A stretch of 64,000 nucleotides of DNA from Marifrigoribacter sp965178585 (GCA_965178585.1 OZ238267.1:992001-1056000); one strand, 5' to 3'; counted from the stretch's first letter, positions 8,411-17,475 are shown. Notes: generated from the letters alone by a model not told the origin. A program made the numbers and translations.

Positions 8411-9697
8411 TTACCTTTCATACAATAAATAGGACTCACGCATTTTATCATAAGCTTCTAAATCCTTTAACCAAGATTTTCTAATTTCTCTATACGTATA
8501 ACCCATTTCTATTTGCTCTTGTAATTTAGTAGTTCCTGCTAATTTTGTAAAAAATGGTGTAAAGAAATCTTTCTTTTTTCCTGTTGAAGTATAAGCTTCA
8601 ATTAGCCATTCAAGGTTTAGTTTATTTAATCTTTTATGTTCTCTTAAATCTAAACCATAGCAGGTTTTATTTTTAAACTTTGGGTATTTTGAGCCTTCAT
8701 TTGGTTGAGGTGTAAATGTAAATGGATAAAATTCAGTAGGAAGGTTAGGGGCACCGAATATTTGAAATTGCATATTAGTACCTCGTCCAGCACTTAAAGT
8801 AGTTCCTTCAAAAAAACAAAGACTTGTATAGAGATTGATTGCTACATCATTGGGTAAATTGGGTGATGGTTTTATAGGTAATGAATAAGGTGTTTGATGC
8901 GTATAATTTTTTAAATTGATAATGGTTAGTTTACATTTTACTTTATTCGCTAACCATCCCTCGCCATTAATCATTTGAGCAAATTCGCCAATGGTCATAC
9001 CGTGAACTACAGGTATAGGATGCATGCCAACAAATCCTCCATGTTCAGGCTCCAAAATAGGACCATCAATATAATGCCCGTTTGGGTTTGGTCTATCTAA
9101 AATTAACAAAGGAATGTTGTTTTCCGCGCAAGCTTCCATGATATAATGCAACGTTGAAATATATGTGTAAAAACGAGCCCCAACATCCTGAATATCAAAA
9201 ATTATAAGATCAATATCTTGAAGCTGTTCTTTTGATGGTTTTTTGTTTTTACCGTATAAAGAGACAATAGGAATACCAGTTTTAGTATCTACTCCATCTT
9301 TAATCAATTCACCAGCATCAGCTTTTCCTCTAAATCCATGTTCAGGAGCAAAAACACTTTTTATTTCTATTTTTTGTTGGTTTAAATAATCAACTAAATG
9401 CAATCGTAAATCTATTTTCTCCTGAATGCCATTTTCGTAATGATCTACATTCTTCAAATTTAAAACGGAAGTTTGATTGGCAACGATACCAATCTTTTTA
9501 CCTTTAAGTATTGGGAGGTATGCATCTACTTGGTCTGCTCCTAAAACAATATCTTTTACAATGGCCTCCGTTTTTGGGGCTTTAATATCTTCAGAAGGGG
9601 AAGATTCTTTTTCAGATTGGCTTTTACAACAAAAACAAGTTAGTATTGTGAATGCTACCAATAAGAAATGTGTATTTTTGAAAACAGATAAAGTCAT
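8411..9697 (-). CDS. DUF1343 protein, NamZ-like exo-beta-N-acetylmuramidase, lipoprotein
   Basis: The 428-residue protein begins with a lipoprotein-type signal (MTLSVFKNTHFLLVAFTILTCFCC, a Cys-rich lipobox). The rest matches DUF1343: 'KKIGIVANQTSV', 'VKSVFAPEHGFRG'-like 'IKSVFAPEHGFRGKADAGE', 'IFDIQDVGARFYTYISTL', 'LDRPNPNGHYIDGP', 'HGMTIGEFAQMINGE' and 'PSPNLP'. Bacillus NamZ (YbbC), the founding characterised member, removes terminal MurNAc from peptidoglycan fragments, so a role in cell-wall recycling is the best guess. The two blocks around EHGFRG and DxQDxGxR include the conserved acidic residues. The gene is divergent from the permease gene, whose promoter overlaps its first codons. Confidence 0.88.
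   Translation of the reverse strand: MTLSVFKNTHFLLVAFTILTCFCCKSQSEKESSPSEDIKAPKTEAIVKDIVLGADQVDAYLPILKGKKIGIVANQTSVLNLKNVDHYENGIQEKIDLRLHLVDYLNQQKIEIKSVFAPEHGFRGKADAGELIKDGVDTKTGIPIVSLYGKNKKPSKEQLQDIDLIIFDIQDVGARFYTYISTLHYIMEACAENNIPLLILDRPNPNGHYIDGPILEPEHGGFVGMHPIPVVHGMTIGEFAQMINGEGWLANKVKCKLTIINLKNYTHQTPYSLPIKPSPNLPNDVAINLYTSLCFFEGTTLSAGRGTNMQFQIFGAPNLPTEFYPFTFTPQPNEGSKYPKFKNKTCYGLDLREHKRLNKLNLEWLIEAYTSTGKKKDFFTPFFTKLAGTTKLQEQIEMGYTYREIRKSWLKDLEAYDKMRESYLLYER
9673..9680 (+). promoter_or_regulatory. -7 promoter element TATTTTTG for the permease gene
   Basis: An exact TAnnTTTG match lies 27 bases before the GTG at 9708, inside the first codons of the divergent DUF1343 gene. It fixes the permease start at or after about 9687, which argues against the longer in-frame extension. 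Confidence 0.5.
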
Positions 9698-9707
9698 AAG
9701 GAATTAC

Positions 9708-10943
9708 GTGAATTTTGAATATTTCATCGCCAAGCGAATTGTTTCCGCAAGGGAGTATAAAAATAGTATATCATCACCAATAATAAAAATTGCTATAGTA
9801 TCTATTACCGTAGGATTTATTACGATGTTAATATCTATTGCCACGGGTGTTGGACTACAAAAAAAGATACATGAAAAAGTATCTGCGTTTAATGGAGATA
9901 TTATTATTTCCAATTTTGATACAAATTTTTCTGACGATTCTCAAAACCCCATTTCTAAAACTCAAGATTTTTATCCTAATTTTAATTCAGTTAAGGGTAT
10001 CAATCATGTACAAGCAACGGCTTCAAAAGGAGGAGTAATTAGAACAGCCACAGATTTTGAAGGAATTGTTATTAAGGGGGTAGGAGAAGATTATAATTGG
10101 GAATATTTTTCAGATTTTTTATTGGAAGGCCATTTACCTAATTATGAGGGTGATTTAAATCAAGAAATATTAATTTCAGAATATTTAACCAAACGATTAA
10201 ATTTAAAAGTTGGAGATAAAGTAACTACTTTCTTTTTTAGAAAAGATAGTTCAAAATCACCCCGTAGTAGAAGTTTTGTGATATCGGGTATTTATAGTAG
10301 TGGATTTCAGGAATTTGATGAAAAATTTGTGATTGCAGATATTCGTCATATCCAACGATTAAATAAATGGACCGAAGATGAAATTGGATCTTTTGAAGTT
10401 TTTGTGGAAGACTTTAATCAAATAAACGATACTGGAAATCAAGTCTACAATGAAATTAATAGTTTTTTAGATTCACAAACGATAAAAGAACGCTACTTCT
10501 CTATTTTTAAATGGTTGGAATTATTTGATTTTAATATCATACTCATTATTGGTATTATGATTATAGTAGCGGGTATTAATATGATTACTGCACTCTTAGT
10601 TTTAATATTAGAACGTACCCAAATGATAGGTGTTCTAAAAGCATTGGGAAGTAGTGATAAAAGTATTAGAAGAATTTTTATTTTCAATGCAATGTATTTG
10701 GTGGGTAAAGGCCTTTTTTGGGGGAATGTTATTGGGCTTGGATTGCTGTTTCTTCAAAAACAATTTAAGCTAATCACGTTAGATCCTACAGTATATTATG
10801 TAACAGAAGCCCCTGTTTATTTAGATATAGGTTACATATTACTTTTAAACTTAGGAACATTAGTTTTATGTTTTGCAATGTTACTAATCCCTTCTTTTAT
10901 AATCTCAAAAATTTCTCCGGTAAGAGCAATTCGGTTTGAGTAG
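9708..10943 (+). CDS. ABC transporter permease, LolC/LolE-like (FtsX superfamily)
   Basis: The 411-residue protein has an N-terminal membrane segment (about residues 25-48, 'IIKIAIVSITVGFITMLISIA'), a large periplasmic domain, and three C-terminal membrane segments around residues 270-295, 325-350 and 370-395, the last ending in 'SPVRAIRFE'. This is the four-helix FtsX/MacB architecture, and the start 'NFEYFIAKRI' with 'GVGLQKKI' is typical of LolC/E-type permeases that extract lipoproteins from the inner membrane for the outer membrane. No ATPase gene is adjacent. The start is the GTG at 9708: the frame runs further upstream, but that part lies antisense to the DUF1343 gene, encodes no membrane-protein-like sequence and precedes the promoter element. 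Confidence 0.85.
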   Translation: MNFEYFIAKRIVSAREYKNSISSPIIKIAIVSITVGFITMLISIATGVGLQKKIHEKVSAFNGDIIISNFDTNFSDDSQNPISKTQDFYPNFNSVKGINHVQATASKGGVIRTATDFEGIVIKGVGEDYNWEYFSDFLLEGHLPNYEGDLNQEILISEYLTKRLNLKVGDKVTTFFFRKDSSKSPRSRSFVISGIYSSGFQEFDEKFVIADIRHIQRLNKWTEDEIGSFEVFVEDFNQINDTGNQVYNEINSFLDSQTIKERYFSIFKWLELFDFNIILIIGIMIIVAGINMITALLVLILERTQMIGVLKALGSSDKSIRRIFIFNAMYLVGKGLFWGNVIGLGLLFLQKQFKLITLDPTVYYVTEAPVYLDIGYILLLNLGTLVLCFAMLLIPSFIISKISPVRAIRFE

Positions 10944-10977
10944 TTAAATATAATGTTATAATTACTAATAATCATTT

Positions 10978-11009
10978 TTGCTAATATCAACATGATATTA
11001 ATACATTTG
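10978..11009 (+). promoter_or_regulatory. Promoter of the cysteine synthase gene (TTG-21-TACATTTG)
   Basis: A -33 TTG at 10978-10980 is separated by 21 bases from TACATTTG at 11002-11009, matching the flavobacterial TTG-N(17-23)-TAnnTTTG promoter. The start codon lies 18 bases further on. Confidence 0.65.
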
Positions 11010-11027
11010 CATTCTTAAATTTTATAA

Positions 11028-12008
11028 ATGATTTACGCAAAAAACATACTGGAAACTATTGGAAATACTCCATTGGTGAAAATCAATAAAATAACTGAAG
11101 AATTACCTTGTTTAGTGTTGGCTAAATATGAAACCTTTAATCCAGGAAATTCAGTTAAAGACCGTATGGCGCTAACTATGATTGAAGATGCTGAAGCAGA
11201 TGGTAGGCTTAAACCTGGAGGGACAATCATTGAAGGTACTTCTGGAAACACTGGTATGGGATTGGCTTTAGCTGCTATTGTAAAAGGGTATAAATGTATT
11301 TTTGTTTTAGCAGATAAGCAATCAAAAGAAAAGTGCGATATATTAAAAGCTGTAGGAGCTGAGGTGGTAATTTGTCCAACTGCAGTGGAACCCGAAGATC
11401 CTCGTTCTTACTATTCGGTATCTAAACGTTTATCCGAAGAAACACCAAATAGTTGGTATGTAAATCAGTATGATAATCCTAGTAATGCAAAAGCTCATTA
11501 CGAAAGTACAGGGCCAGAAATTTGGAAACAAACAGATGGAAAAATCACTCATTTTGTCGTGGGTGTTGGTACTGGTGGGACTATTTCTGGAGTTGGGAAT
11601 TATTTAAAGGAACAGAACCCAAATGTTAAAGTTTGGGGAATTGACACCTACGGGAGTGTTTTTAAAAAATATCATGAAACAGGTATTTTTGATGAAAAAG
11701 AAATTTACCCCTATGTTACCGAAGGAATTGGAGAAGATATTTTACCAAAAAATGTTGACTTCGATATAATTGATGGATTTACTAAGGTAACCGATAAAGA
11801 TGGTGCGGTATATACACAACGCTTAGCTAAAGAAGAAGGGATGTTTTTGGGTAACTCTGCAGGTTCTGCAATAAAAGGAGTATTACAACTAAAAGAACAT
11901 TTTACAAAAGACGATGTAGTGGTGGTATTATTTCATGACCATGGAAGTCGTTATGTTGGTAAAATGTTTAATGACGATTGGATGCGAGAAATGGGATATA
12001 TAGATTAG
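11028..12008 (+). CDS. cysM: Cysteine synthase family protein (PLP-dependent O-acetylserine sulfhydrylase type)
   Basis: The 326-residue protein is a full-length fold-type II PLP enzyme. The Schiff-base lysine lies in 'NPGNSVKDRMA' (about residue 44), the substrate-binding loop is 'EGTSGNTGMGLA', the phosphate-binding glycine loop is 'VGTGGTISGVG', and the serine near the C-terminus that contacts the PLP ring nitrogen is in 'GNSAGSA'. These are shared by CysK, CysM and cystathionine beta-synthase core domains, all adding a thiol or sulfide to an activated serine. There is no C-terminal CBS domain. The exact substrate (O-acetylserine with sulfide, or homologues) cannot be settled from motifs, so the gene symbol is provisional. 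It has its own promoter and appears monocistronic. Confidence 0.85.
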   Translation: MIYAKNILETIGNTPLVKINKITEELPCLVLAKYETFNPGNSVKDRMALTMIEDAEADGRLKPGGTIIEGTSGNTGMGLALAAIVKGYKCIFVLADKQSKEKCDILKAVGAEVVICPTAVEPEDPRSYYSVSKRLSEETPNSWYVNQYDNPSNAKAHYESTGPEIWKQTDGKITHFVVGVGTGGTISGVGNYLKEQNPNVKVWGIDTYGSVFKKYHETGIFDEKEIYPYVTEGIGEDILPKNVDFDIIDGFTKVTDKDGAVYTQRLAKEEGMFLGNSAGSAIKGVLQLKEHFTKDDVVVVLFHDHGSRYVGKMFNDDWMREMGYID

Positions 12009-12063
12009 TTTTTCCATAAAAAACCTTTTATTATTATAATTAAATATTTAATTATCAGTTGAT

Positions 12064-12094
12064 TTGACTTCTTAAATTAAAAACATTAACTTTG
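12064..12094 (+). promoter_or_regulatory. Promoter of the DUF2851 gene (TTG-20-TAACTTTG)
   Basis: A TTG at 12064-12066 and TAACTTTG at 12087-12094, 20 bases apart, match the Bacteroidota promoter consensus. The ATG is at 12149, giving a leader of roughly 50 bases. Confidence 0.6.
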
Positions 12095-12148
12095 TAGTAA
12101 TTCTATTACAACTCTCTATTAATACTCCCCGTAAGTTTTTATTTTCTG

Positions 12149-13417
12149 ATGACAGAAGATTTTCTTCATTACGTGTGGAAGTTTCAAAAGTATTCTTCTA
12201 AAAATTTACTGACAACAAATGTTGAAACCATTACTGTTGAGAAAATAGGCACGCATAATTTTAATTCGGGACCTGACTTTTTTAACGCTCAAGTTTGTGT
12301 CAATAATCAATTATGGGCTGGTAATGTTGAGATTCATATTAAATCGAGTAATTGGTATGATCATCGTCACGAAACTGATGAAGCTTATGATAATGTGATT
12401 TTGCATGTGGTATGGGAGTTGGATGCTGAGGTTTATCGAAAAGATAATACTCCAATACCAACCCTTGAATTAAAAAACATTGTTGATGAAAAGTTAATTA
12501 ATAACTATCAAAATTTAATTAATAGAAACAAGCAGTGGATACCTTGTGAAAAGGATTTTAAAAAAGTTGATGATTTTACTTTTAATAATTGGTTAGAGCG
12601 TTTATTTATAGAACGCTTAAAACAAAAATCAATACTAATTGAAGAAGAATTAAAAAAATCTAACAATCATTGGGAGCAAGTTTTGTTTAAAATGCTTTGC
12701 AAGAACTTTGGATTAAAAGTAAATGGAGATTCTTTTTATAGTTTATCAAATTCCTTTGATTACGATTTAATTCTAAAATCGAAAAATTCAGAAACTTTGG
12801 AGGCTTTATTAATGGGTCAAGCAGGATTATTAGATACTAAAATTGAAGATCCCTATTTTCAGGAATTAAAAGTAATTTATAATTTTTTAAAGCATAAACA
12901 TCAATTAGATAATTCTCAAGTGATTAATTCGAAATATTTTAGATTGAGGCCCCCAAATTTCCCAACAATTAGACTATCTCAACTTACAAAATTATATATT
13001 AAAACACCATCTTTATTTTCAAAATTATTAGAAATTAAATCTCAAGAAGATATCTACATTTTATTTGATGTTTCGGCAAGTAGTTATTGGGACACTCACT
13101 ATAATTTTGGAGTCTCTTCATTTAATAGAAAAAAAAAATTAACGAAGCCATTTATTGATTTATTAATTATAAATACCATCATTCCTTTATTGTTTTGTTA
13201 TGGGGACTTTATAGGTAATGATAATTCTGAAGAACTATTACAACTAGCTTCAAATATCTCATCTGAAAAAAATAGTGTAATTAAAAAATTTAATAAATTA
13301 AGACCTTCTTCTAAAAATTGCTTGCATTCTCAAGCATTATTACAGTTAAAAAATGAATATTGTACAAAGAAAAAATGCTTACAATGTGTTGTTGGAAATT
13401 CAATTTTAAATAATTAA
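12149..13417 (+). CDS. DUF2851 family protein
   Basis: The 422-residue protein is recognisable as DUF2851 by its N-terminal region 'EDFLHYVWKFQKY', 'GTHNFNSGPDFFNAQV', 'WAGNVEIHIKSSNWYDHRH' and 'YDNVILHVVWE', and its C-terminal 'KNCLHSQALLQLKNEYC...KKCLQC' cysteine/histidine region. The family is common in Bacteroidota and has no established function; the N-terminal half has nuclease-like acidic and histidine residues ('SGPDF', 'EIHIKSSNW') reminiscent of a PD-(D/E)xK layout, which is inference. It has its own promoter, and its stop overlaps the convergent barrel gene by four bases. PspC follows downstream on the same strand. Confidence 0.85.
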   Translation: MTEDFLHYVWKFQKYSSKNLLTTNVETITVEKIGTHNFNSGPDFFNAQVCVNNQLWAGNVEIHIKSSNWYDHRHETDEAYDNVILHVVWELDAEVYRKDNTPIPTLELKNIVDEKLINNYQNLINRNKQWIPCEKDFKKVDDFTFNNWLERLFIERLKQKSILIEEELKKSNNHWEQVLFKMLCKNFGLKVNGDSFYSLSNSFDYDLILKSKNSETLEALLMGQAGLLDTKIEDPYFQELKVIYNFLKHKHQLDNSQVINSKYFRLRPPNFPTIRLSQLTKLYIKTPSLFSKLLEIKSQEDIYILFDVSASSYWDTHYNFGVSSFNRKKKLTKPFIDLLIINTIIPLLFCYGDFIGNDNSEELLQLASNISSEKNSVIKKFNKLRPSSKNCLHSQALLQLKNEYCTKKKCLQCVVGNSILNN

Positions 13418-14286
13418 TTCTTCTTTTTAATTTTATAATAAATTCCAAAATTATAAGCCGCTTGTTTTGCAACATTATTTCCAGAAAAAGCTCCTCCAAA
13501 ACCTGCAATTACACCAAATTCAGGAGTGATTTCTCCAATAGCCTTTAAACCATAAGCTGAATATTCTTGATTATTTACGTATAATCCAGTTAATGTATTT
13601 TCAACAGGTAGAATAAAATCTCCATTATCGAAAGAAGTGATAATGTCAAGGAAACCAATAATCCAAACTGTGTTAAGGATTTTTGCGCCAGCTTCAGCTC
13701 CAATTTTAAAATTAGAACTATAACTGTTTGATCTAAGTGCAAATCCTGTAAATGCTTGGACATAAAGCTTATTAAACCCTCTTCCAATATTTACCAGTGG
13801 AGTAAAAGTGAAAGCATCATAACCGGTTCTTAATCCAGAATATTCATCGTATGTACTGGTATTAAGTTCAACGTTTAGTTGTCCAGAAATCAACCATTTT
13901 TTATTGAAAAAATTTTGCTTTACACCAATTTCAATATTTCCAAAAGAATTGATAGTTTTTTTTTCGGTCAAAATATTTTCTGTCTCGTCGGGAAATGTTA
14001 AATCTCCTGATGAAACGTTTTTAAATGGAATGTTTACCAATAATGTAGTTTTATCTGAAATACCATATTCGCCAAATAATTGAAAAGTGTTGTCAGATAT
14101 TTTTCTTTCCGTATTATAATCGGGGTCTCCAAAAATCCTTGTATAGTTAGGAATGGTTGAATAGCCAAATTGAGAATAAAATTCTCCATTTTTTTGTGTC
14201 CAAGGGCTTTGAGAGTAAGCAGAAAAGCTTATGAAAGTTGAAAAAACTAAAAAAGTTGCAAAATTGTTTAAAGGTTGATTTCTCAT
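13414..14286 (-). CDS. Secreted protein, probable outer-membrane beta-barrel, function unknown
   Basis: The 290-residue protein has a Sec signal ('FATFLVFSTFISFSAYSQ') and a mature part of alternating strands separated by short turns ('FYSQFGYSTIP', 'FQLFGEYGISDKTTLLVNIP', 'GNIEIGVKQNFF', 'FGVIAGFGGAF'), ending in 'YNFGIYYKIKKKN'. This fits a 10-12-stranded outer-membrane barrel, similar in style to proteins annotated as transporters of the phenol-degradation MetA type, but no specific family is certain. No operon partners: it is flanked convergently by DUF2851 and divergently by PspC. Confidence 0.65.
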   Translation of the reverse strand: MRNQPLNNFATFLVFSTFISFSAYSQSPWTQKNGEFYSQFGYSTIPNYTRIFGDPDYNTERKISDNTFQLFGEYGISDKTTLLVNIPFKNVSSGDLTFPDETENILTEKKTINSFGNIEIGVKQNFFNKKWLISGQLNVELNTSTYDEYSGLRTGYDAFTFTPLVNIGRGFNKLYVQAFTGFALRSNSYSSNFKIGAEAGAKILNTVWIIGFLDIITSFDNGDFILPVENTLTGLYVNNQEYSAYGLKAIGEITPEFGVIAGFGGAFSGNNVAKQAAYNFGIYYKIKKKN

Positions 14287-14385
14287 AATTTGGTTTTAGT
14301 TTTTTGAGAAGTAGAAAAAAGAATTGAAACCTTACAAGTTTTATAATTAATATTATTCTTTCATTAAAAATGATTATTTTGCAGT

Positions 14386-14616
14386 GTGCTAAAATTGGTA
14401 TATACAACTCGTCATTATTTTGAGAAACATGGCTTTTATGTCAGTTCTCGGTTTGCTGATAGACTGGGGATAAGAGCAAAAAATGTACGTTTGTTTTTTA
14501 TTTATTTGTCCTTTGCAACTGTTGGTTTAGGGTTTGCTGTTTATATCACTATGGCTTTTTTATTGCGATTAAAAGATTTGTTTTATACTAAAAGATCTTC
14601 TGTATTTGATTTATGA
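14386..14616 (+). CDS. PspC-domain small membrane protein
   Basis: The 76-residue protein has the PspC signature: 'GFYVSSRFADRLGIRAKNVRLFFIYLSFATVGLG', that is, a cytoplasmic helix followed by a single membrane segment ('LFFIYLSFATVGLGFAVYITMAFLL'). PspC proteins sense envelope stress in enterobacteria; stand-alone short versions in Bacteroidota have no settled role. The start is a GTG at 14386, giving the usual length; a TTG at 14395 is an alternative. The stop codon overlaps a possible 26-codon frame by ATGA, and the K+ channel gene follows after 86 bases, so co-transcription is likely. Confidence 0.78.
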   Translation: MLKLVYTTRHYFEKHGFYVSSRFADRLGIRAKNVRLFFIYLSFATVGLGFAVYITMAFLLRLKDLFYTKRSSVFDL

Positions 14617-14693
14617 ACCGAGCGTATTATTTTTTTATTTCGATAAAGAGAAAATCTGGTAGCGAACTGCATGTGACCTATTTAAAGAATTAA
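14613..14693 (+). CDS. Possible 26-residue peptide translationally coupled to PspC
   Basis: An ATG overlaps the PspC stop codon as ATGA, and the frame runs to a TAA at 14691-14693, encoding a basic peptide starting MNRAYYFFISIKRK. The overlap is the arrangement used for translational coupling. It ends nine bases before the channel start codon. Nothing in the composition proves it is translated, and no family is recognised; it could be chance. Confidence 0.25.
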   Translation: MNRAYYFFISIKRKSGSELHVTYLKN

Positions 14694-14702
14694 TAAAAAC
14701 AC

Positions 14703-15713
14703 ATGAAAAAACTATTTCAAACTAAATTATATATTGCCATATTCTCACTATTATTTGTATTTTTAATAGGGATATTTTTTTTCAAGTTTTATTCTGATTA
14801 TTCTTGGATAGATTCAGTGTATTTTACAATCATTACTGCTACAACAGTAGGATTTAAAGAAGTGCATCCATTAACAGATCCAGAAAAAGTATTTACAACA
14901 GGATTAATTCTTGCCAGTATCGTGGTCCTCGGTTATGCAATATCAATAATAACAGAAAATATATTTAGTAAAAACAACATTGGAAATTTAAGACAAAAGA
15001 GAGTGGAAAAAAAAATCAAAAAAATGCATGACCACATTATTGTTTGTGGTTACGGAAGAAATGGACAACAAGCTGTTCATAAATTAATGGCTTATACACA
15101 ACCCTTTGTAGTTATAGAAAAAGATGAAGATGTTGTAAATAAATACTCTAGTGAACTAGTTCCATTTATTATGGGGAATGCCAATGAGGATGATGTTTTA
15201 AAGCAAGCAGGTATTGAAAAAGCATCTACTTTAATTAGTGCATTACCAAGTGATGCAGACAATTTATTTGTTGTATTATCTGCTAGACAATTAAATAATG
15301 GTTTGAAGATTATTAGTCGGGCAACAGAAGAAACGACGATGAAAAAATTAAAACTAGCGGGTGCAAATAATGTGATTATGCCAGATAAAATTGGTGGAGA
15401 ACACATGGCTTCTCTAGTAGTTACTCCAGATTTAGTCGAGTTTTTGGATAACCTTTCGGTGTCTGGAGAAGACGATAGTATTAATGTGGAACAAGTATCA
15501 TTTTCTAAAGTATGTCCAGATGGAAAAGAGTTAGCTATTTTTGATTTGGATCTTAGAAAAAAAACAGGGTGTTCTATAATTGGTTATCGTACACCAAATG
15601 GAGAATATATAGTAAACCCCGAAGCAGATTTAATACTGCAACAAGGATCAAAACTTATACTAATTGGTAGACCTTTTCAAATTGAAAGCTTAAAACAACT
15701 TTATAATGTTTAA
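14703..15713 (+). CDS. Two-helix potassium channel with TrkA-N (RCK) regulatory domains
   Basis: The 336-residue protein has two membrane helices (about residues 9-30 and 68-88) around a pore loop with the filter 'TATTVGFKEVHPLT', then a cytoplasmic RCK domain starting 'HIIVCGYGRNGQQAVHKL' (Rossmann nucleotide-binding glycines GYGRNG, about residue 116), and a C-terminal TrkA-C domain ('IIGYRTPNGEYIVNPEADLIL..GSKLILIG'). The family forms tetrameric K+ channels gated by ligands on the RCK ring. The filter reads TVGFKE, not the classical TVGYGD or TVGFGE, so ion selectivity is less certain. It follows PspC and probably shares its transcript; a hairpin follows the stop. Confidence 0.88.
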   Translation: MKKLFQTKLYIAIFSLLFVFLIGIFFFKFYSDYSWIDSVYFTIITATTVGFKEVHPLTDPEKVFTTGLILASIVVLGYAISIITENIFSKNNIGNLRQKRVEKKIKKMHDHIIVCGYGRNGQQAVHKLMAYTQPFVVIEKDEDVVNKYSSELVPFIMGNANEDDVLKQAGIEKASTLISALPSDADNLFVVLSARQLNNGLKIISRATEETTMKKLKLAGANNVIMPDKIGGEHMASLVVTPDLVEFLDNLSVSGEDDSINVEQVSFSKVCPDGKELAIFDLDLRKKTGCSIIGYRTPNGEYIVNPEADLILQQGSKLILIGRPFQIESLKQLYNV

Positions 15714-15714
15714 A

Positions 15715-15736
15715 GCTCGTTAACAAATTAACGAGC
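15715..15736 (+). terminator. Hairpin after the K+ channel gene
   Basis: A perfect 9-bp stem GCTCGTTAA / TTAACGAGC with a CAAA tetraloop immediately follows the stop codon. There is no direct U-tract on the plus strand, only A-rich sequence and then a T-run about 20 bases later, so termination is likely weaker than at canonical sites. Confidence 0.5.
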
Positions 15737-15805
15737 AAAAATTTGAAGTCCCATTTTTTTTTAGTTTATTGCTATCTAAATTTAATGTAAACTAAAAAAC
15801 CAATT

Positions 15806-17401
15806 ATGAAGAAATATCTTCTTTCCTTTTTTACTTTTTTAATTCCATTTTTTACATTCGCTCAAGAGGCTGCGGAAAATGGAATAGATAAACAAATTGA
15901 TCAAGCTTTTGGAGATGCTACAGGTTGGTTTGTTAGTTTTGTTTTTTATCAAATCCCTTTTAGTGACACTATTCAAGTTTATTGGGTTTTATTTCCATTG
16001 ATATTAGGAGCAACTTATTTTACTTTTTACTTTAATCTAATTAATTTTAAAGGTTTTTTTACGGCTGTAAATATAGTTAGAGGGAAATATGATGACATAG
16101 ATCATCATGAGTCTTTAAAAGGAGCTGGTGATGCTACTCCAGGAGGTGATGCAATAGAGACTATAGCTATTGAGGGGCATGAGGGAGAAGTTTCACATTT
16201 TCAGGCATTAACTGCAGCACTTTCTGCAACTGTGGGATTAGGAAATATTGCTGGTGTTGCTATTGCTGTTTCTATTGGAGGAGCAGGTGCAACATTTTGG
16301 ATGATCGTTGCAGGTTTACTAGGAATGGCTTCAAAATTTGTAGAATGTACACTGGGGGTTAAGTATAGAGATATTGCTGAAGATGGAACTGTATATGGCG
16401 GACCTATGTATTACTTAACAAAGGGTCTTAAAGAAAAAGGTTTGGGGAAATTAGGGAAAATTTTAGCAGCCTTATTTGCAGTATTTGTTATTGGTGGTTC
16501 TTTTGGAGGAGGAAATATGTTTCAGGTAAATCAAGCTTTTCAATTAGTTGAAAATATAACTGGTGGTGAAGCATCATTTTTACATGGTAAAGGGTGGTTA
16601 TTTGGAATTATAATGGCTGTTCTTGTAGGTATAGTTATTATTGGAGGTATTAAGAAAATAGCAAAAGTAACAGATAAGATTGTGCCATTTATGGTAGTAA
16701 TTTATGTTGCAGCTTCGTTATTTGTCTTAATTGCTAAATATGATATGATTGGTAATGCATTCGCTCAAATATTTAATGGAGCTTTTAGTCCTGAAGGAGT
16801 TGTAGGTGGTGCTGTTGGAGTTTTAGTTCAAGGATTTAGACGTGCTGCTTTCTCAAACGAAGCAGGTGTAGGTTCTGCTTCTATTGCTCATTCAGCAGTG
16901 AAAACAAAATATCCAGCATCTGAAGGTTTAGTAGCTTTATTAGAGCCTTTTATTGATACCGTTGTTGTTTGTACTATGACAGCTTTAGTGTTAATTATTA
17001 CTGGTAATGTTGTTGCTGAAAATGCTTCACTTAATGATGCTCAAGCAATTTTATTAACTTCTGGGGCTTTTGAATCTGTTATTTCTTGGTTCCCATATGT
17101 GTTAACTGTAGCGGTTGTATTATTTGCTTTTAGTACAATGATTTCTTGGTCGTATTACGGTTTTCAAGGTTGGGCTTATTTATTCGGAAGAACTAAAAAA
17201 ATGGAATATGCTTATAAACTATTATTTTGTGTTTTTGTAGTGATTGGAGCTGCAGCAAGTTTAGGGTCTGTAATTGGTTTTTCTGATGCTATGATATTTG
17301 CTATGATGGTCCCTAATATGATTGGTCTTGTATTGTTGGCACCAAAGGTAAAAGGTGAATTAGCAAAATATTTGGCAGCAATCAAAGGAAAAGTTAAATA
17401 A
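15806..17401 (+). CDS. AGCS-family sodium:alanine/glycine symporter
   Basis: The 531-residue protein has a cleavable-looking N-terminal signal (MKKYLLSFFTFLIPFFTFAQ) and then about eleven membrane helices. AGCS hallmarks are 'HFQALTAALSATVGLGNIAGVAIA' (helix 2 region with the sodium-site Gly/Asn), 'GGPMYYLTKGL', 'GGSFGGGNMFQVNQAF', 'GFRRAAFSNEAGVGSASIAHSAVKTKYPASEGL' and 'STMISWSYYGFQGWAYLFG'. The family imports alanine or glycine with sodium, fitting a marine organism. It is longer than many relatives because of the N-terminal extension and the acidic insert 'HHESLKGAGDATPGGDAIE' before the core. It appears monocistronic. Confidence 0.93.
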   Translation: MKKYLLSFFTFLIPFFTFAQEAAENGIDKQIDQAFGDATGWFVSFVFYQIPFSDTIQVYWVLFPLILGATYFTFYFNLINFKGFFTAVNIVRGKYDDIDHHESLKGAGDATPGGDAIETIAIEGHEGEVSHFQALTAALSATVGLGNIAGVAIAVSIGGAGATFWMIVAGLLGMASKFVECTLGVKYRDIAEDGTVYGGPMYYLTKGLKEKGLGKLGKILAALFAVFVIGGSFGGGNMFQVNQAFQLVENITGGEASFLHGKGWLFGIIMAVLVGIVIIGGIKKIAKVTDKIVPFMVVIYVAASLFVLIAKYDMIGNAFAQIFNGAFSPEGVVGGAVGVLVQGFRRAAFSNEAGVGSASIAHSAVKTKYPASEGLVALLEPFIDTVVVCTMTALVLIITGNVVAENASLNDAQAILLTSGAFESVISWFPYVLTVAVVLFAFSTMISWSYYGFQGWAYLFGRTKKMEYAYKLLFCVFVVIGAAASLGSVIGFSDAMIFAMMVPNMIGLVLLAPKVKGELAKYLAAIKGKVK

Positions 17402-17475
17402 GACTATATAAAGCCTATAAGTATATACTATACATATTATTAATTCTCCCCAGAATATAAAAGAATGCTATTCTG

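Noticed and set aside
9477..9707. N-terminal extension of the LolC/E-like permease
   Set aside because: It lies antisense to the first part of the DUF1343 gene and upstream of the -7 element at 9673-9680; the family starts near 'NFEYFIAKRI'.
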